Source: Gymnopilus junonius (Eukaryota > Basidiomycota > Agaricomycetes > Agaricales > Galerinaceae). From it: a stretch of DNA of 64,000 nucleotides. The stretch spans positions 243,179 through 307,178 of the forward strand of contig JADNYJ010000030.1 in NCBI GenBank assembly GCA_015501075.1. The letters run 5' to 3'. The notes beneath the pieces are model-generated. The model ran no database searches. It had not been told where the DNA came from and was given only the letters and a program-made list of their open reading frames with translations. Shown here piece after piece: positions 59,901 through 64,000 of the stretch; within the stretch, counting starts at the first letter, position 1, and the number at the start of each line of letters is the position of its first letter. The position numbers and the translations under genes are program-made.

Positions 59901-62432
59901 TTCGTTTTTTTTTGTTTGTTAAGAATTATAGTTATTCAAACTTGGACATTTGCAGTATAACCAATCTCTGGATCTCGTAAACCTCCCCCTTTCTCAGTTG
60001 TCTGTATGGACATCAACTTCAAACGTGACGCAAGCAACCCTTTCCTCGGAATCGAATTCTACCCTTTTACACCACCTTCCCGACTACCTGGGTTTCACAG
60101 AGCCGTACTTCGAAGCGCTCGGACGAGAAGTCAGGATATCGACCACAAAGCTTCAGTCTACATGGATCGAGTTAGCCCTAGGAAATGAACCTCGCAATCG
60201 CGTTTTTGCAGTTTTCCTAGGTTATCTCGTTATCACTTTCTTACTCTGCTTATATCTGAATGTCTTGACCGTCGGAAATGCGAAATCGGCTGGGCGCCAT
60301 GTGCGTAACGCTGTTCGACAACAGCTGCTTGTCATGAAGGTGTGTAGCAGTTCCCTCTTCGATTGAAACCTCCATTTTCTTATGAAGCCCGGGTTTTCTC
60401 CAGGTCGCTACTTTCATATTTATTGAACTGGTCACTTTCCCTCTTGGTTGTGGAATTGTGTTGGATCTATGCACTGTGTGGCTGTTCCCCGAGGCGAACA
60501 TGCAATCTCGTATTGCTTTCTTTGTTCAAGCCCCCTTGACAGCAATGTTTTATCACTGGGTTGCTGGGACAATGTTTATGTTCGTATCATGCTTTTATTT
60601 TTTTTTTCCTCGTTTTCTAATTTGTCTGTATGCCTTCTAGGTATTCTTTTGCTGTCCTCCTTTCGGGCTGCCGTAGCGTTATGCGACCTGGTGCCATGTG
60701 GTTCATCAAGGATCCCCAAGACCAAAACTCACATCCTATTCGAGATATCCTTGATAGACCCACGTTGGTGCAACTCCGCAAAATTTGTGTCAGCGGTATC
60801 ATGTATTCGTTTGTTGTCGCTTGCGTTGTTGGCAGCGTTGCTGGGCTGGTAATTCTGGGGAGCAAATCGATCATGCCATTCAGATGGAAGAATAGGTGGG
60901 TCTAACTATCCCAGTCTTATATAATAATTTTCTAACTAAACCCATGAAGAGAACCCCTGTCAAATGTCCCTGTCGACCTACTTTTCCTGCATTTGGTCCT
61001 ACCATATACGATGCACTATTTCAGACCAAAACGCGCTATCAAGCAAGTCACAATGGCGGTGTGGAAGTACCTGGCGTCCAGATTACGTCTGACTTCCTAC
61101 TTTTTCGGAGGACGGCATTCAGAAGAGGAGTACACTCCCAAGGACTGGCGGGACAATTTCGTACGTGATAAGGAAGCGCGCGAAGGCATTCAAGATGGCT
61201 CTTTCCGCCGGGTACCAGCAACAGACAACTTGGCCCTGCCCGAGATATGCGTGCCACCGTTGCCGTTACCGCAGATGGCCACCCTGTTGACGACGCGGCC
61301 AGACAGCTCATGGCGATGCAGGATGCGGAAGCGGAAAAGGCGAAGAGGACGATCACTGATGACTATATGGTCGTTTACATGCCTCCTCAATTCCGGTACC
61401 GCATTATGCTTTTCATCTCTCTGCTCTGGATTTTTGGCGCTGTTTGCCTGGGTTTCGCTGTTGCATTGCCCATTCAGCTGGGACGCAGTTTCTTCAGGTT
61501 GTTCACCCTCCGAGAAGTGCACGATGGCTATTCGTTCATAGTCGGGTTCTACCTTATCTGGATATGTTACCTTGTTGCCAAGGCCATCGACCGCCTTGAT
61601 AAGAGGCGGCAGCGGAGAAGTGGGGATGGGCCCAGGGCCGATTTGCACGTATTGGTGCTTAAGCGCGGATTGCTTTGGATTGCGAAAAAATCTATATGGT
61701 GGTTTTCTTGGGCATTGTCATTCCTGTCTTGTTGGCCATTTCATTGACCTTTATATTGTCCTTCCCATTCGCTTTTCGCTCGATCCGGGATTGGTGCCGA
61801 GGATCAGAGTTGTGGATGCTTGGGCCCTTGGACTGTTGTATGTAAAGATTGCCATGCATGCTCATCACCTTCAGCCTCCTAATAGGATCACACGGGGCTT
61901 GCAACGCGTAAGTTGTTATCTATTTTCTTGTTTCATATTCTTTCATTATGGTTAACGTTTGTGTCGATTCAGATCAAGGCTCATGGATGGACCCGTCCCG
62001 ACCCAGTAACTGCTACCAAAGATGTTATAGCACCATTAGCAGGTGGCCTTTTGGGCATGATCTTGTTGCCTTCTCTCATCTTCCTTGCTGTCCGATACGT
62101 ATTCCTCGACGTGGCCCAAGATAACCGATTCGTCTGTAAGTGTCTTTTTCTTTGTATTCCACAATACCAGTGATTTGACTCATTGTTTCCTCAAAGTCAT
62201 GCATGTTTATCCGACCGTATGTATCTGCGCCGGCGCTTTCCGCTCCGGTATGGCAACCTATGGAATGTTAGCTGCTTGGTCACAGGCGATTCGGGATAAA
62301 GAATTCTTGGTCGAGATGAGGTTGAAGAACCACGATCCGGATGAAGTGGAAGCATCGGACTCGGGTGCAGATAATCCGGAGGGTAGAAGGAGAATTAATC
62401 GTATCAATGGAGTTGCTGTTGGGCGTGGATAA
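56969..62432 (+). CDS. Doa10/SSM4 (MARCH6-type) ER membrane E3 ubiquitin ligase, with frame breaks
   Basis: The protein begins MQEAEEQ, then a RING-CH (RINGv) finger across three exons: DTCRICSAP, FHPCKCSGTIRYIHQDCL, then W and NCDVCKHPYAFTK. That is the C4HC3 pattern of membrane E3 ligases. Many membrane segments follow: two near 57380-57470 and 57700-57780, then a very long acidic cytosolic loop (about 58750-59220). Further segments run from 59520 to 62230. The end is WSQAIRDKEFLVEMRLKNHD and a short tail with a stop at 62430-62432. Doa10 sends misfolded ER and nuclear-envelope proteins to the proteasome with Ubc6/Ubc7. At least twelve introns. The family frame changes by one base near 58420, 58478-58490, 61233-61250, 61684-61692 and 61738-61745. 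The gene is otherwise complete, so I think of sequence errors before decay. Confidence 0.82.
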
Positions 62433-62854
62433 TTATAATTGTTAATTTTCTTGAATTTTGTAGAGTAATGAGGAACGCTTTCGCATCTGTATATAGCTTA
62501 GCTATGTTTGGGGATGATGCAACTAATGTCGCAGCTCATGAGTCAAGACGCCATATTCCACCTTCGCTGCGCTGCTAGACCATTATAAAAATTTCATACA
62601 GCTGCGAAGGGTGACAGGCAGAATGAAGAGAGCATCGCCTAACCAAGGCTGTTTAATAGAGACAGCCTATTTATCTTGTCTCAAAAATCTCATGAGGTAC
62701 ATCACGAAAGCAAAGCCGACGCAGATGATAATTGACATGGCCTCAAGCTTGCAAGGTTTAGAAACAATGTGTACAGAGTCAAGAGAAATGGATTATAAAA
62801 ATACACATGTACAACAATAAAACAGATAAACAAGAAAACCTTGAACCCAGACAC
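62433..62854. other. Convergent spacer between Doa10 and H4
   Basis: No gene seen; it should hold 3' UTRs. Confidence 0.45.
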
Positions 62855-63431
<577 letters not shown>

Positions 63432-63438
63432 TTATATA
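63432..63438 (-). promoter_or_regulatory. TATA box of H4
   Basis: TTATATA on the plus strand (TATATAA on the minus), about 104 bases before the H4 start. Confidence 0.6.
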
Positions 63439-63522
63439 ATGGCGCACTGTGGCTGTGCTGTATTTCCCGTTTGTTGATCATTGAAAGCGCGGTATATCAC
63501 GTGTGGGACGCGCTCGCGTCTG

Positions 63523-63529
63523 TATATAA
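63523..63529 (+). promoter_or_regulatory. TATA box of H3
   Basis: TATATAA about 124 bases before the H3 start. With the opposed TATA box at 63432-63438 it marks a bidirectional histone promoter about 85 bases wide. Confidence 0.65.
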
Positions 63530-63652
63530 TGAAGGCCGGATTTGGGTTGTGTCCCCCACTTACATTCGCCGCTACCACTACCGCCATCGGCTACCACCAC
63601 CACCAAAGATCCTTCGTCACCGTCACCGTCGCCAACAACAACAACATAATTA

Positions 63653-64000
<348 letters not shown>

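Noticed and set aside
58380..61750. Programmed ribosomal frameshifting in Doa10
   Set aside because: Five shifts at unrelated sequences without a slippery heptamer or conserved site; the same kind of break is seen in unrelated genes here.

Overview
The window is nuclear DNA of a basidiomycete fungus, most likely a mushroom-forming agaricomycete. Genes are split by many 45-70 bp introns with GT...AG ends. The gene content is fungal: divergent histone H3/H4 pair, COG3, exosome RRP4, Y14/RBM8A, HP1-type chromodomain protein, monothiol glutaredoxin GRX5, UPF0357, Smr-domain protein and Doa10-type E3 ligase. It also carries families expanded in agaricomycetes: sedolisin tripeptidyl peptidases, KDZ/CxC transposons, CHAT-domain relics and MYND fingers.

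Layout. 0-5.7 kb: a decayed sedolisin gene and a probable F-box relic. 5.9-12.9 kb: a large N-terminally anchored membrane protein of Osw7/She10 type, then COG3. 14-20 kb: a small beta-rich protein, relics of a serine-protease-like and a CHAT gene, and a second decayed sedolisin. 23.2-29.5 kb: a nest of mobile elements. 29.6-36.7 kb: a housekeeping block (APC13-like, RRP4, MYND finger, Y14, HP1). 36.7-40.8 kb: no recognisable gene. 40.8-46.6 kb: SDR/GRX5 divergent pair, Smr protein and UPF0357 protein. 46.6-52.6 kb: no recognisable gene. 52.6-64 kb: a large Ser-rich protein, Doa10/SSM4, H4 and H3 (H3 runs off the window).

The most interesting region is 23.28-29.49 kb. A 5.4 kb KDZ-type DNA transposon lies at 24082-29483. 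It has 39-bp terminal inverted repeats (30 of 39 matching), an 8-bp target duplication GCCCTTTG, and two convergent genes. One gene is a CxC5-CxC6/KDZ transposase-like gene carrying four in-frame TGA codons. The other is a fully open 610-codon gene for an undescribed Cys/His-cluster protein. A 615-bp hAT-like MITE with its own 8-bp target duplication sits inside an intron of the transposase gene. The KDZ element itself landed on the right edge of a ~0.8 kb element with perfect 25-bp inverted repeats.

Caveat: several genes that should be functional (COG3, HP1, Smr, Doa10, the Ser-rich protein) read as intact families only across single-base frame changes. Either the assembly has residual indel errors or this haplotype is decaying. 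The exon models of those genes are reconstructions by eye and are approximate.
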